A stretch of 64,000 nucleotides of DNA from Eulemur rufifrons (lineage: Eukaryota > Chordata > Mammalia > Primates > Lemuridae): positions 41,426,001 through 41,490,000 of the forward strand of contig NC_090990.1 of NCBI RefSeq assembly GCF_041146395.1, in the 5' to 3' direction. Numbering within the stretch: the first letter of the stretch is position 1; each line of letters starts with the position of its first letter. A program made the translations under genes and the position numbers. Below are positions 36,666 through 48,555 of the stretch, one piece after another. A model generated the notes under the pieces. That model saw only the letters and a program-made list of their open reading frames with translations, was not told where the DNA came from and made no database searches.

Positions 36666-37239
36666 TTTTGCCCATAATGTCAATATCTTTTATGATGATG
36701 ATGGTAATAGAAGACACTTACTTAACTGGGCACCTAAAAGCTTTCATTTGATAGCACTAATGTGGGCTCATATCCTTAAGTACTTGGCTTGCAGCAAAGT
36801 GTTAGTCTAAAATTACAGCTCCCTCAAATCACATTACTTCTATGTATTAAGCTGAACCCTAACACTTAAAGTTTGAAGTTTTTATGATTTTGGCCAGAGT
36901 AGACATCCTGTTTTCCAGGGAGAGAGGGCTTTAAAATTCACTTCTCTGTAAATCCACTCTGTCTCAAAATCATATTTTGATGAGTTAAGTGCAAATGAAT
37001 CAAAAACATACGGATATCGTTTTCCTTGAAATTCACGTGGGCTAAAAGTGGAGAGAGAGAAAAGACGATGGGAAGGAGAGAGAGATTGGGAGGAACTACA
37101 CATAAAGAAAGGGATTCCATCACACTAACAAATCTGGCATCCTTTTCTGAAGCAACTGCCAGGCAAGGGTTGTACAAAATGCACTATCATTTTATGTCCC
37201 CAAAGGTTAGACTCCAAATGCGGCATGATGAGGGGGGAC
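36666..37239. other. Unassigned sequence
   Basis: No repeat recognised. 36850-37060 is a smooth, moderately AT-rich block that could be conserved non-coding DNA, without further evidence. Confidence 0.3.
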
Positions 37240-37430
37240 ACACAATGGTGTTGGAGTCAGACCACAGATGGGACCATTTGCTAGCAGTGTTCCTCTATGC
37301 ACGTCAGTTATCTCAGGAACTCGTTCCTGCAAATGGGAATAACAATAACATATGGTCATTATCAGTCTTATTAACAACATATATAAAGGCCCTAATAATG
37401 TAGCTGGAACACAGTAGTATCCAGTACTCT
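37240..37430 (+). repeat. MIR SINE
   Basis: 'gtgttggagtcagaccacag' (37247), 'catttgctagcagtgttcct', 'gcaaatgggaataacaataa' (37329) and 'aatgtagctggaacacagta' follow MIR order. A 125-codon plus-strand frame (37026-37403) overlaps it and is not a gene. Confidence 0.65.
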
Positions 37431-38514
37431 AGTCTGTCTTCTACATCATTTGGCACCTAACCTAGCTACCAGTGGCTAATGGACTTCTGGTGGAACCATC
37501 TCAATTTGGGCATCTGTGAATGTACTTGTAAGTTCCACCTTCCTTCCACCCTTCATTTCTAAGTTCTGTGAAAAGTCAACAACCTGTAAAAATGATTGTA
37601 TGTGTGCTTTAGAATGACTGTGACTGCAAAACAATATGTACACAACCATGTTCCATCTGATGAGCAGGAAAATAAGGAAGAGGAAAATCTCCATTTCCTC
37701 TTTAGTTCGTGGTTAGGGCAAATTCCATGTTGGTTCCTTCTGAGGTGATCTTGGCTACCTCACCCTTGGGCTTACTCCCTGGCTTCGTGCAGTTCCCACA
37801 GCCAAATGTCGTTCCAGCTGTTTCCAGGGTTACCTTCTATTATTGCTTTTCTGCAAGGCCTTTGGGGTTGGTTGGAAGGAAGGAATTAATGAGGGCCAAG
37901 TCTCCTCTTCATCTCATCTCCAGCCTGGGACCTAGATCTGTCCTCTTTATGTGAATACTTACTCCCTCTCCACTCCTCCTCCATCTCCTCACCTCTGCTC
38001 CCTTGAGAGGGAAGGAAGGAAGGAAGGAAGGAGGGAAGGAAGGAAGGAGTGAGTAACCCCACAGTGTCATTGCTGCCGTGGCTACTGGTTCTGACAGGTT
38101 AAGTGGGCTGAAGTTTAAAACTCCCTCTTGAAAATATTCTAAACTCTAGACAACATTGCCTTTCAAAGACCAATCTTGTTCAAGTTCTAGGTCTTACCCA
38201 TACATGTATGCTCTGTGGCTTGGTTTTCTCGTCTTTGAAATGTATTTAATAAGCCACGCTGGCCTAAGTGCTCAGCGTCACGCATCTAACACCGCTCTCA
38301 AGGAGTGAGGGTGCAGAGACCCCAGACCTCTGACTTCTGCGGTGACACTGAGGATCAAGAGAAACTGACAAATGAGCAAATGAAAGACCAAAAACGGTTA
38401 GATTTCTGTTTTCTCCTTATAACGTCAAAAGAATAAACCCATATGCAGTTTTTTAAATCTAACCAGGAGAGAAGTTATTATAATAGAAATGATGATGATA
38501 AAAACAACAAAAAT
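37431..38514. other. Unassigned sequence with (GGAA)n microsatellite
   Basis: A GGAA-rich tract at about 38008-38048 contains about nine GGAA units and one GGAG. No gene recognised. Confidence 0.4.
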
Positions 38515-38725
38515 TAATATCACCCATACATTTCCTGCCATCTACTATGTGCCAATGCTGTATAAAATGCTTTGAATGCATCAGCTCCCTTGATCTTCTC
38601 AACAATTCTTGAACTGTTCATTTCATCCCCATCCTGCAACTGAGGAAATGGAAGCTCAGAGGGGTGAAGCGACTTGCCCACGGCCACACTGTTCATTCTT
38701 AGCCAGGATGGGATACCAGACTTTT
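38515..38725 (-). repeat. MIR SINE, reverse orientation
   Basis: 'tgccatctactatgtgccaa' (38536), 'caactgaggaaatggaagct' (38637) and 'agcgacttgcccacggccac' (38668) are inverted MIR. Confidence 0.85.
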
Positions 38726-39154
38726 CAAACTTTGAAGTGGATGCTCTTTCCACTAGTGGAGAAAGAAGGGGTCCCCAGCTGCTCTCTGTGGGCATGTGAC
38801 AGGTCAGAAGGGCAGTGAGGGAGGCAGGCAGTGGAAGCTCTTGCAGGAGCTGCCCAGGGCCTGAGCAGGGAAGCCGGGGAGGAAGTCAAGGATGGGCAGC
38901 GGGCAGGGCTGCCAGCAACGGGGAGACTGAAGGGTGAGCTTGTACCAAACAGCATCCTCACTACAGCTGCCACATTGGGCCACTCCTACATAAAAGTGAC
39001 TTTGTGAGCTCAGTTCCAAAACTAAAAAGAAACTCAGAGGCCAGGATGAAACAATGGCTCAATGACTCCTGGCCTCGGGCAATCCCAGCATCCTAAGTGA
39101 ATATTTCCTGCTCACCTGTGCAGTGTCTAGTCAACAAAAACATCATAATATTTA
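38726..39154. other. Unassigned sequence
   Basis: G-rich stretch at 38810-38935. No gene or repeat recognised. Confidence 0.35.
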
Positions 39155-39365
39155 TAATGTTATTATTGATATCATTTATAATATTATTGTGAATACCATG
39201 TATTGAGTTCCTGCTATGGGACAGGCACTGGACTAGGCACTTTATCTAAATCATTTAATTTATCTCTCATAATAAATAAAATCAATATCATCATCCCCTC
39301 AGAGGTTTAGAAAGTTAGAGCACTTTGTCCCGTTACTTGGTAAGTAACAGAACATCCTGAGGAAC
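39155..39365 (-). repeat. MIR SINE, reverse orientation
   Basis: 'atgggacaggcactggacta' (39216), 'gaggtttagaaagttagagc' (39302) and 'cttggtaagtaacagaacat' match inverted MIR. Confidence 0.75.
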
Positions 39366-41448
39366 ACGTATGAAACTGTGGGTATGAGGAACTAGGTATC
39401 TTGAATAACTGAAAACAAATAACAACAACAAAAAGCTGTGCAAACCTTTGCCTTACCTCCTCCCAAACAGGAAAAACTCCACCCAGTGACGAGAAACAAT
39501 AAGAATTGATATCTAGCTAAGAGTCTTCAGCACAGCAGTGACAATCCTAAGGTTCTTTGATTTTCTGAATAGAAAGCAATTAGCTTGAGTTCATGGTATC
39601 TAGCTATACAAATTCCTTTCATTCCTTTATACCAATCAATGGAGCAGAGTAGGAGAGACAAGGGAAGAAAAAGAATATAACTTTTTTGGTCTCACCAAGA
39701 TTCAAGTAAATTTTGAAGTCCATGGCCATCGTTCAAACATTATCACCACTGCCAACCTTTGTCTCCCTGTATGGACCAGACATCTTCTGCTCATCCTTAA
39801 AACACACCTTAGACGTCACTTTCCTGGGGACATCTCAAGATGGGAACAAATCACCCATGTCATTCCAGCCCTCCTATACCTGCATAGTGTCTACCATGGC
39901 AGGTATGCTTTCATGGTTTGTCTTCTACAGACTCTGGAGGCAAGGGCTGCCTTTTTTTTTTTTTTTCTCCAGTCTTTAGGCTTCAGCACCTACCCTGGAT
40001 TCTCTGTTAATTCAGAACTCTGCCCTATACCAAATAAACCCACATCCATGCTTTTACACTGTTTGTAATTTAGCCACCATGAATAATAAGAAATGATATG
40101 TGTGTTCCTTAGGTTAAAAGGTACAACCCAGGGGCCTCTACCAGCACTCTAATGAAAAAATACGCACTAAAAGGGTGATCAGCTAGTGTTACATCTAAAA
40201 GGCTGTGATCCAGAGGCAGCTACTAGAACGATATCTCTAATCAATTCCCAGGCTTTGTTATTTTTAGCAAAGTAAATGCCATAAGTGTTCTAAATTAGTT
40301 ATATTGATAGTTGGCTAGTTAGCATCATGTTTGTTAGAAATGGTCTCTCACTGGTGAAATGAGTTAGAATTGGCTAACACAGTGTAGAGATTTTCCCACA
40401 TTCTTCCATTTGCACTCTCCCCACTCTGGCATAGCAGGGTATCAGATTTCAGAGAGACCTATAGCCTGTACTCTTAATAATGGTACCAAAGCCTTCCTTT
40501 AGCCCTAAATTCTCCTAACCATTGGCTAAGAGGGATGCTGGATGGCCGGTGTTGACTTTAAGGATCACAGAATCTTCTGTCTGAAAAGTTGTGGTGTTTA
40601 CCTTGGGAGACAACCTTTATTCCAAAGGGTGTTTACAGTACCTGTAAAGACAGAAAGCTGGAACTTTATCAACTTTAAAAAACACATGTGTAAACTCTTT
40701 GTTGTCAGCTTGCTAATGGTGTATTTGTTTTCTAAGAAATGTTTATAAGTCTGGAAGAATTTGGTCTGAGATTAGCTTTCAGTATAACCTGGTAGCAAGG
40801 TTAGGAGAGAGCAGCTGATGCTCCACCACCTGAAACTCTGAACCTATTATTTTCTACCAGAAAGATTCCAAGATGTGTGTTTTAACCAACTGGCTTAAAT
40901 CAGTTTCTAACGCATGAACTCAGCATCTCGCTGTAACTAACCAAGACAATTTGCACGTACGAAGTAAGGTTTCTGTAAGGAGAAATAAATGTTTATCCAA
41001 AGTGCATGGAAGCAAATTAGTGCCCCCCACCACCAACCACCAACACTGAAAATTGCCAGATTATTTTAAACACAATCCAGTTCTGTCAGCTGAGGATTTT
41101 TATACTTGCTAACACAAAGCTCCTTTGGCCTTTATGAGCAACAGATACAAGAAAATAAAATTAGACTTCTCTCCCAAATCTGGTCCCATATTACATAAGT
41201 GGATTTTTCTGCTCTTTTGTTTTAGAAAAATGCTTTCAAAAGTGTCACATGCTTCAGTCCCCTGCCCCTCCCCCTAAAAGATTTCTGTGGTTATATGATC
41301 AAAACTTTTGGTATAATAGCATCTATACTAGCTAATTTGAACAGAAGGAGTTTTACAGAAACGGTGTTAGACAACTCACTGTCAAATGCTAAAATGCAGC
41401 CGGTGGAGATGTCTAGCCACGGCATAAAAATGGCCACTAGCACTCTTC
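39366..41448. other. Unassigned sequence
   Basis: The longest stretch (2.1 kb) in which I recognise no repeat. It holds a run of 16 T at 39951-39966 and some AT-rich parts. Open frames do not exceed 90 codons and show no family. Confidence 0.35.
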
Positions 41449-41625
41449 CAGTGCCGTGCTTCTCAAACTTTAATATGCACACGAATCTCCTGGGATCTGG
41501 TTAATATAGATTCTGATTCTGTAGGTCTAGGGTGTAGCCTGAGCTTCTTCACTTCTCACAAGCCCTTGGGTGAGGCCAGTGCTGTGGGTCTGTTAACTAC
41601 ATGTTGGGCAGTGAGACTTCAGCAG
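41449..41625. mobile_element. hAT-Charlie MITE (MER5/MER20-type)
   Basis: 'gtgcttctcaaactttaata' (41456), 'cgaatctcctgggatctggt' and 'gattctgattctgtaggtct' (41509) are characteristic of this short non-coding hAT family. The right inverted end is decayed. Confidence 0.7.
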
Positions 41626-41959
41626 TGTCCCCGCTGCCACTGCTCCCACCTGCCAACAGGAACCTGTGATGCAAAGATGGGACTCCAGAACTTCTGCTTC
41701 GACTTCTCCAGAAGAACTGAACACCTCTCCATTTTCCCTTTCTAGAAGATTCGTCCTATTGCTGCTGTTTCTTTCTAAAATTTATTTAAGTGTGTTTGCT
41801 TAGCATAACCTAGGTCACACATAGTGCCTTATTCAAGGACATCTAGGAAATACAGTTTTTAGATTTCCAGCCAGTGTAGGAAGGCAGCCTAGAAAAGGGA
41901 GGACATGGGTGTTGAGTAAGACAATCTGCAGTATTTTCTAAAACTACTTATACTATTAA
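41626..41959. other. Unassigned sequence
   Basis: Nothing recognised. Confidence 0.35.
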
Positions 41960-42190
41960 CGTCAAGAATAATTTTAATGGCTAACATCTATTGCACACTA
42001 ACTACATACCAGACATTATGATAAATTATTAACTTGTGCTGTCTTATTTAATCTCCACAAAATCCCCCTGAACTAGAAATTATTAGTATCCACTTTACAG
42101 GTTAGGAAACTAAGAGGGCTGTTAGGCAGTTTGCCTGAGGTCATAAAAGTATTCAGTGATAAAGACAGAATTTGAAATAGGTGGTCAACC
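41960..42190 (-). repeat. MIR SINE, reverse orientation
   Basis: 'aatctccacaaaatccccct' (42050), 'aggttaggaaactaagaggg' (42099) and 'gcagtttgcctgaggtcata' (42126) are inverted MIR. Confidence 0.75.
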
Positions 42191-42334
42191 ACCAAAGTTC
42201 ACACTCAAGACTGTTGTTCTTCTTCAAATAAGACTGGGAAATCGTATTCCCATCTCAGACATGCACGGTACAGTGCACTCCAAAGTCTCAGACAAACTCT
42301 ACGGTAAAGAATCTTGTTAACCTTGCTTAACACA

Positions 42335-42440
42335 GTGTTTCCCAAACATATTTGGCCATGGAACTTTTTTGTCAAGTGATATTTATTAACATTGGGCAGA
42401 AAATGTTCCACAAAACAAACTTGGGAAAATGTAGTCATAA
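42335..42440. mobile_element. Short hAT-type MITE
   Basis: 'agtgtttcccaaacatattt' (42333) and 'acaaacttgggaaaatgtag' near 42415 look like inverted ends of a small hAT MITE. Subfamily not assigned. Confidence 0.5.
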
Positions 42441-42519
42441 ATAATTTCATGGCCATCGGGAGACCAAGGTTTAGGATTTTAAGCCACACAGACCTTGCAT
42501 TGTCACTTGATACCCTGGA

Positions 42520-42660
42520 TGGGTAGGTCTCAAACTTTGGTGTGAATCAGAACCACGTGGATTTCTGACTCAGTAGGTCTGAAAAATTTTCCTTCCTAAC
42601 AAGTTTCCAAGGGATAATAATGGTGCTGATCCAAGGACCAAACTTTGGGAACCACTGGCC
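42520..42660. mobile_element. hAT-Charlie MITE (MER5/MER20-type)
   Basis: 'taggtctcaaactttggtgt' (42524), 'gaatcagaaccacgtggatt', 'ctcagtaggtctgaaaaatt' (42570) and the inverted right end 'aaactttgggaaccactg' (42640). Confidence 0.8.
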
Positions 42661-42960
42661 TGGATATTGGGTAAGTCAGTGTCCGTCTCTGAAATCTGGT
42701 TTCCCTATTTATAGGATAAGAACAATAATGTCTATTTTGTAAGGTCACTCATTCCCTTGTTAGCAAATATGTATGAATGCCTACTACGTGCAAGATACAG
42801 TGCTTGGCGCCAGCATACAGAGATGAGTCAAATAGAAAAGGTCCCTTCCCCCATGGAGCTCACAGCCTGACTGTGGTAAAGACAGGAGATAACAGTGTGT
42901 GACATGTACATGATCATGCATGGCCCCTGGGAGGTGCTCAATCAGCACTACTTGCCTTCT
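42661..42960 (+). repeat. MIR SINE apparently split by an inverted L2 fragment
   Basis: MIR body at 42661-42750 ('gtaagtcagtgtccgtctct' at 42671) and a possible MIR tail at 42905-42960 ('ggaggtgctcaatcagcact') flank an inverted L2 end at about 42751-42903 ('aatgcctactacgtgcaaga', 'tggagctcacagcctgactg'). The MIR tail part is short, so nesting is an inference. Confidence 0.55.
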
Positions 42961-44350
42961 TTGCTTCCACTTTGCTCACCTCCAAATAAATCTTACCCAT
43001 TCTTACATCCCTCCCTATATCCATTAACATCTCCTCCACGCTTCTTCCCAAATCCAATCATACTAATCTTTTAATCCACAACTCAGAAACCACTTCCTTA
43101 CTGAATCCTTCCTTAACTGCCTCATCCCATGGTTATCCCTCATCTTTAATGATATTAAACTTCTATGACACTTATAATTTATTGTCTATATAAAACTTTT
43201 AAATGCAATTATTATTTTCCATTAATATACATAGATATTCCCAGCAAGAATATCAAAATTCAGGGGAGCTTTCATGCCTTATTCATCTTTCCAAATATTT
43301 ATATGGTACCTGCTATGTGCAAGACACCATGGTACAATATTTGCTTCCACCAGAGTGCATTGTTCATCAGAAATGCTCAGAAAATTAGCATTGTATACTT
43401 CACTCATTCGCTGAAATTTATTGAGCCTCTATCATTTGGTGCAAGGTGCTAGAGATTCAGAGACAAATAAAATATAGTCCCTTTTTAATGGGATTATCCT
43501 TGGAAGCAGGGACAATGTTGATTTCACATCTGTATCCTTAACAGTAACACAGTATCTGGCACAGTGGAGGAATTCAATACATTTTTGAAAAATATATAAA
43601 TACAAAATGCTTTAGAGAAGCTCACAGACAAGTGGCTATAATACATGGTGGCAAGGACAGTAACAGAAGTCCACCCAGAGTTCCATGAGATCCAAGAGGA
43701 CAGAATGTCTTTCTGTGGAGTAGAAGTGTGCATAGGAAATAGGTAAGACAGGTGACTCTGATGTCAAAATGTGAGAGAATTTCTCCTTTTGAAGAATGAA
43801 AGAGAAGCCCATAAAAAGAAAGCAGCTGCAATGGTCTTGCAGGATATTAGTTGTTATCAAAGAATGACAGGAGCTAAAAGCAAATGCCGAGAGTTGAGAA
43901 CATAAATAGGCAGATCCCAGTTTGGAAAGGCATGATTTATATGCAAAGGAATATGAATTTCACCCTAGGCCAAAGGTTGAGCACCTGGAAGCCTAGGTTA
44001 TATTTGCCAGATCAGATTTTAAATAATTTTAAGTGGCTTTCAAATACTAAAATTTGTGATATTTTTGCATTAAAAAAATCAGATTTTTTTTTTTGCTTGT
44101 CTTGAAAAATTGGGAGATCTGGCAATACTGGGCTCTCATTCATCACAGCACCCATGGCTAATGCTAAGTAGAGGTTGACCCCTTCATTTGGGGTAGGTAT
44201 GCTTCATTTATCCACATATGTTGTTTATTTTGGATTCATTCATACATTCTTCATTTGTGAGACATTCCTGGTAGGCAATTCAGGGCTAGATCATAAAAGA
44301 TCCATGCTAAGGAATGTAGACTTTCTTACCAAGAACACCATAGCTACATA
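42961..44350. repeat. Mosaic of L2 LINE fragments in both orientations
   Basis: 42965-43290 is sense L2 ('cagaaaccacttccttactg' at 43084). Then come short inverted L2 ends at about 43290-43330 and 43400-43495 ('ctgaaatttattgagcctct'), and a sense L2 end at 43500-43590 ('cagtatctggcacagtggag' at 43549). Inverted interior L2 runs from about 43600 to 44350 ('atcataaaagatccatgcta' at 44291). Repeated strand switches imply several insertions or an inversion. Open frames here are decayed LINE. Confidence 0.55.
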
Positions 44351-44529
44351 AGTGCAGTCAGCTCACATCAATATGGACTAAAATGCCAAAATTCTAAAAC
44401 TCTATAAACTCTAAAATGTTTTAGTTTTAGCAAGATTTTCTTAGAAGTAAACTAAGTAAACAAAACATACTTCAAAATACTTTTCTGATAAATTAATGGA
44501 AGCAGATGGAGAATACAATTAGATTTTAT

Positions 44530-44690
44530 TCTGCCGTTCTGGCGTCCCAGAATATTAAGGCTGGGAGTCACTGAGTCTCTAATCCCTCATTTCACAACTA
44601 GAAATTGGAAGCACAGAGAATGAGAAAGCCTTGTCCAAGGTCACACAGAGTACTAGCAGGGCTGGGTGCAGCCCCTGAGCTTCTTCCCCT
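44530..44690 (-). repeat. MIR3-like SINE, reverse orientation
   Basis: 'gagtctctaatccctcattt' (44572), 'gaagcacagagaatgagaaa' and 'ccaaggtcacacagagtact' (44636) follow the inverted MIR/MIR3 core. Confidence 0.65.
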
Positions 44691-45369
44691 GCCCAGTCTG
44701 GGGCTTACACACAATCACCCCACTCAAGACTTCCCTTAACATGGCCAAGCTGTATTACTGGGCCCTGTTGTCTGTAACTGCCTTTCTCTAACTATCTTTT
44801 ACAAAAATTCCTGTTTCTAATGATTTTCATTAAAAAAAATAGAATTGTGTTCCGCAGGGGAGAAAAACTCCAGCTTAAAGGCAACATAAAATTGCTCTTA
44901 ACTATCTGCTTGACATCACCCAATAAGAGGCACTAAGTTCTCTGGGACAAGTCACAACTTGGGGGGAAAAATGTGTTATTTCTCTCTCTCTCTCTCTTTT
45001 TTTTTTTTGGACCATGTCTGGAGGCTGGAGGTGAGGTGGGGAGGAGGGGTTAATTACACTGGAAAGGAATCACAAATTATCCCTGCACAGTGGCTAGGAT
45101 GGGCCCCCAAATTTAAAGGTCTCCAGGAAACATAAGCAGGCTGTCTGCTGGAACAAAACTGGATGGAAAAGTTTCTCTGCTTCTGTGTCTGGCTTTTCTC
45201 ACTCTTTCCTTTTTCCTACTCAGTAGCATATGAGTGGCAAAGCTTGTTGGGGACAAATATTTAGAATAAGCACAGAAATGAAACCACTGCAGAACACTGA
45301 GCAGGGAGTCAGGAAACCTGTGGGTATCAACAGGTCTTCCAGGAAACCCTCCTCCTTGTCCCAGCACAG
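44691..45369. other. Unassigned sequence with CT/T tract
   Basis: A CT dinucleotide run (about 44981-44998) followed by T12. No gene recognised. Confidence 0.4.
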
Positions 45370-45992
45370 CAGCGACAGGAGAGCCTCATTATTTGTGGAT
45401 TCTGTATTTGCAAAGTCACCTGCCCACCAAAATTTATTTATGGCCCCAAAGTCAATACTTACGGTGCTTTCACAGTCATTCAAGGACATGTGCAGGTGAT
45501 AAAAACTGGAGACACCCAACCTGCACACCCCCGTTAGAAGGCGATGCTCTCACTTCTTGTTTCAGCTGGATGCTGTGAACCTGTGCCCTCTTTGTGGCCT
45601 AATGGTGCCACATTTTTGTGCTTTCTGTCGGTGATCTTGCTATTTCAAATGGCCCCCGAAAAGGGCGCTGAAGTGCTGTCCAGTGTTCCTATATGCAAGA
45701 AGGCTGTGATGTGCCTAATGAAAGAAATACGTTAGATATGCTTCATCTGGGCCTGCGGTACAGTTCTGCTGGCCTTGAGTTCAATGTTAATGAACCAACA
45801 ATATGTATTAAAGAAGGTATCTTTAGACAGAAACACACATAAAACAAGGTTATGAATTGATTGGTTGACAAAGATGTTGCGAACAGAGGCTCACAGGAAT
45901 CTAACTCCGTATTTCCCCTGGGAGCAATTTGCTAATTTGGTGTTCATAGAAACTTTATAGAACATAACTCCACAAATCACAAGAATTGACTG
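45370..45992 (+). mobile_element. Tigger-type (TcMar, MER44/Tigger7-like) internally deleted DNA transposon
   Basis: About 620 bp with inverted ends: left 'cctcattatttgtggattct' (45384) and right 'tcacaagaattgactg' ending at 45992, followed by TA. Internal sequence reads 'atacttacggtgctttcaca' and 'gaggctcacaggaatctaac' (45887), a known mammalian Tigger/MER44 pattern. It keeps the beginning of a transposase (45649-45735) but lacks the catalytic core, so it is a non-autonomous deletion derivative. The subfamily name is from memory. Confidence 0.75.
45649..45735 (+). pseudogene. N-terminal remnant of a Tigger-type transposase
   Basis: Starting at the ATG at 45649 the frame reads MAPEKGAEVLSSVP then KKAVMCLMKEIR and stops at 45733. 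This is the start of the CENP-B-like DNA-binding N terminus of pogo/Tigger transposases, which normally continues into helix-turn-helix domains and a DDE core. Only 28 codons remain in frame. The bases after the stop still resemble the next transposase codons ('gttcaatgttaatgaaccaa'), so the stop is a mutation and the main truncation comes later. Not functional. Confidence 0.7.
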
Positions 45993-46399
45993 TAATTTAT
46001 TGATTGCTCAAAAGTCTCCACCTCAGAGAGAATTTCCCTGGTGAATTTTGAATTTTGATAGTGAACCATCAAATACAGACGAAAAGAATTGCAGGTGGAG
46101 GGAATATAGCAGGCAAAGGTGCAGATAGGAAAAATGCAGGAGATGGTTGGGGAAGAATAAATAGCTCTGGTCTCTATCTAGGAGCCCCTGCTGGCTTAAA
46201 TACACATGCAGGTGGGGGGAGAAAGAAGTCCTCATATTTTGTCAACAAGATTGCACGAGGACTGTCCTTGTCTGCTCCTTAAGCTTTGGTAAACCCTTAT
46301 CTCCTGCCTCCATCACCTTCTGCCACCCTGAGATAGCCTGTGCTCAGCCCCCGGGCAGCCAAGAATTGCTTGGTTTTTTTTCCTTTCATGCATTATGCA
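45993..46399. other. Unassigned sequence
   Basis: Nothing recognised. Confidence 0.35.
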
Positions 46400-46605
46400 T
46401 AAACTATGTACCTGGACTGTATCAAATACTGTCACATGCATGGTTTCCTTTCTTCACCCTTCTTTTCAGATGAGTAAGTTGAGGCTTAAAAAGGTAAAGT
46501 AATATGCCCAAGGCCCCTCATTCAGTAACTGGTAGAGCCAGAGCTAAGAATCAATGACTTCTGATTGGAGTCCACTATCCTTTTCACTGTCCCATGCTGC
46601 TTTCG
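46400..46605 (-). repeat. MIR SINE, reverse orientation
   Basis: 'gatgagtaagttgaggctta' (46469), 'gtaatatgcccaaggcccct' and 'aactggtagagccagagcta' (46527) match the inverted MIR body. Confidence 0.85.
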
Positions 46606-46784
46606 CCTTCACTTGTCTGTCTTTATTATAGTCGGGTGGAATTTGGAAGGACATATTGGAAGGATGCAGAGACAGGATGTAGCCTGAAGGAAATTAGAAA
46701 GAGGTGCTAGACAGACGTCAGGGTGACACACTAATCAGGGACATCAAGCTGAGATAATACACCAACGAGAATGGATGAGTTTGC
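46606..46784. other. Unassigned, possibly inverted L2
   Basis: 'ggaaggatgcagagacagga' and 'gaaattagaaagaggtgcta' are vaguely L2-like. Not firm. Confidence 0.25.
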
Positions 46785-46990
46785 ACTGTGCTGCAGGCAC
46801 TACTATAAATACCTTGCATCACTACAGCCATATCTCATTTAAACATCTCATCAAATGTTTAATAATGATATCATTAAAAAAGATAAATATTATCTTTACT
46901 GTATAGATGTGGATACTGGAGCTGACAATGACTTGTGTGAGTTCTTCCAGTGAGTTAGGAGAAGACCCAGACCCTGGATCCCAGGGCAAA
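46785..46990 (-). repeat. MIR SINE, reverse orientation
   Basis: 'ctgcaggcactactataaat' (46791), 'tgtggatactggagctgaca' (46908) and 'tccagtgagttaggagaaga' are inverted MIR. Confidence 0.7.
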
Positions 46991-47539
46991 CGAGTCTAGA
47001 TGCAGCCCTTTTCCTCCCATAGAATGCTGTCTCTCTGGTTCGAGCATGGTCTTTTTTTGCGAAGAGAAAACATTCCAGATGAACATTCCATTCTGCTCAT
47101 AGGAAAGCCTTGCAGGTTTAGGGTGAGCCAATTGATTTCAAATGGTTCTTCTGAGTAGATACCTCCACAACTCCCAATTTTCATCTTGTTTTATAGACAT
47201 CTTCTGATTCCACACATCTCCCCCCTGCTTTTATATGAGGCCATCTGGCTTTCCAACTGGAATTTCTTCTCTGCAAGTCAGTGAACCTAGATTGGACAGG
47301 AAATTAAGTTTCTTCCCTCTGGTTTGCATGCTCGCCAGCTGTCCCCTGTGTTCCTTTGACAGCCCAGAGAACATGCAAGCACAGACCTTCTCTAGCCTCG
47401 CAGTGACAAACACTGCTACTTGTTGGCTGAACCTGAACACTAGTCCTACAGAAGTCCCTACTCATGTCCCTTCTACACATCCTGCTCTCTGGTTTCGGTA
47501 AACTCATCAGTGCTTCCACATTCAGGGCACCAATGATCT
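46991..47539. other. Unassigned sequence
   Basis: No gene or repeat recognised. Open frames at 47231-47519 overlap on opposite strands and have no features. Confidence 0.35.
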
Positions 47540-47830
47540 CATCTTGGTGCTTCTATGCATGCCACGCCAGTTCATCTATGACATTCTAACTTGCCCAAAG
47601 TTTTCTTATCTTTTTAAAACCCAGATCAAATGCTACTTCCTCCAAGTAGTCTTCACTGATCTCCCCACCGGATATTAATCTCTCCCTCGTATTTCACTCC
47701 CAGCTATGTCCCTCTTATGGGGACCTTATATTATCAAAAATTTATAAAGGGTCTCATTTCCTTTACTACTTGTCTTCTCTTGTCTCTTCTGGTAGGAACT
47801 ATATGGAATTATTTTTTGATTCCCCACAGC
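47540..47830 (+). repeat. L2 LINE 3' portion
   Basis: 'cagatcaaatgctacttcct' (47623), 'ccaagtagtcttcactgatc' and 'tccctctta' onward match the L2 region before its 3' UTR. Confidence 0.65.
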
Positions 47831-47929
47831 ATAGTGTTTTAAATGTATTAGTTAAATGCACTACCCCAAATTATTACTGTCACCATAAAGGCTAAAATTC
47901 CATGTGCATTTTTTTGAGCCAGGGGTTTT

Positions 47930-48090
47930 TCATGAATTATTTCTATTCCTTATAACAACCCTGCAAATATTTCTCCTCATTCTCTTTGTTCAAGTGAGGA
48001 AACCAAGACTGAGGGTAAATGAGTTCTCCAAGATCACTAGACCAATAAGCCAATAAGCAGAGGAGCAAGAACTCAAATTTTGTGCTTTCA
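47930..48090 (-). repeat. MIR SINE, reverse orientation
   Basis: 'ccttataacaaccctgcaaa' (47949), 'caagtgaggaaaccaagact' (47992) and 'taagcagaggagcaagaact' are inverted MIR. Confidence 0.75.
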
Positions 48091-48329
48091 ATGCCCTTTG
48101 ATCTTGGAACTATAGTTTGGTGCTATTGGAAATGAACTCTGGATAAGTTAGATATTGCATGCAGTCATTGAAAACTCTAAGGCTAAGCTTTAACCCCTCA
48201 CACCCTTGCCACCTGGAACAAAATTAAGATCAGAAAAAGAGATCCCTGAGTACCTGAAATAATTGTCAAGGAGTCCTTGTACAAAAGCCATTCATTTTGA
48301 GAAACAGTCAAATGCTTATGAATAAAAAA

Positions 48330-48555
48330 TCATGGCGCCGAACTGCCTTGAAGTGAATGCTGGCCCTGCCACTTGCTACCTGGGTATTCTTACAAAGTTA
48401 CTTAACATCTCTGTATCTCATTTATTCATTTGTAGAATGGCCACCATTATTATCCTTGCTTCCAGCAGTTTGTTGTGAGGATTAAATGAGCTATATGAAT
48501 AAGGTACTTAGAAGTGTGCTCAATAAGTTTAGTTTAGTGATGGTTATTGGGCCTG
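48330..48555 (+). repeat. MIR SINE
   Basis: One of the best MIR copies: 'ctggccctgccacttgctac' (48360), 'acttaacatctctgtatctc' (48400), 'gttgtgaggattaaatgagc' (48472) and 'gtgtgctcaataagtttagt'. Confidence 0.9.
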
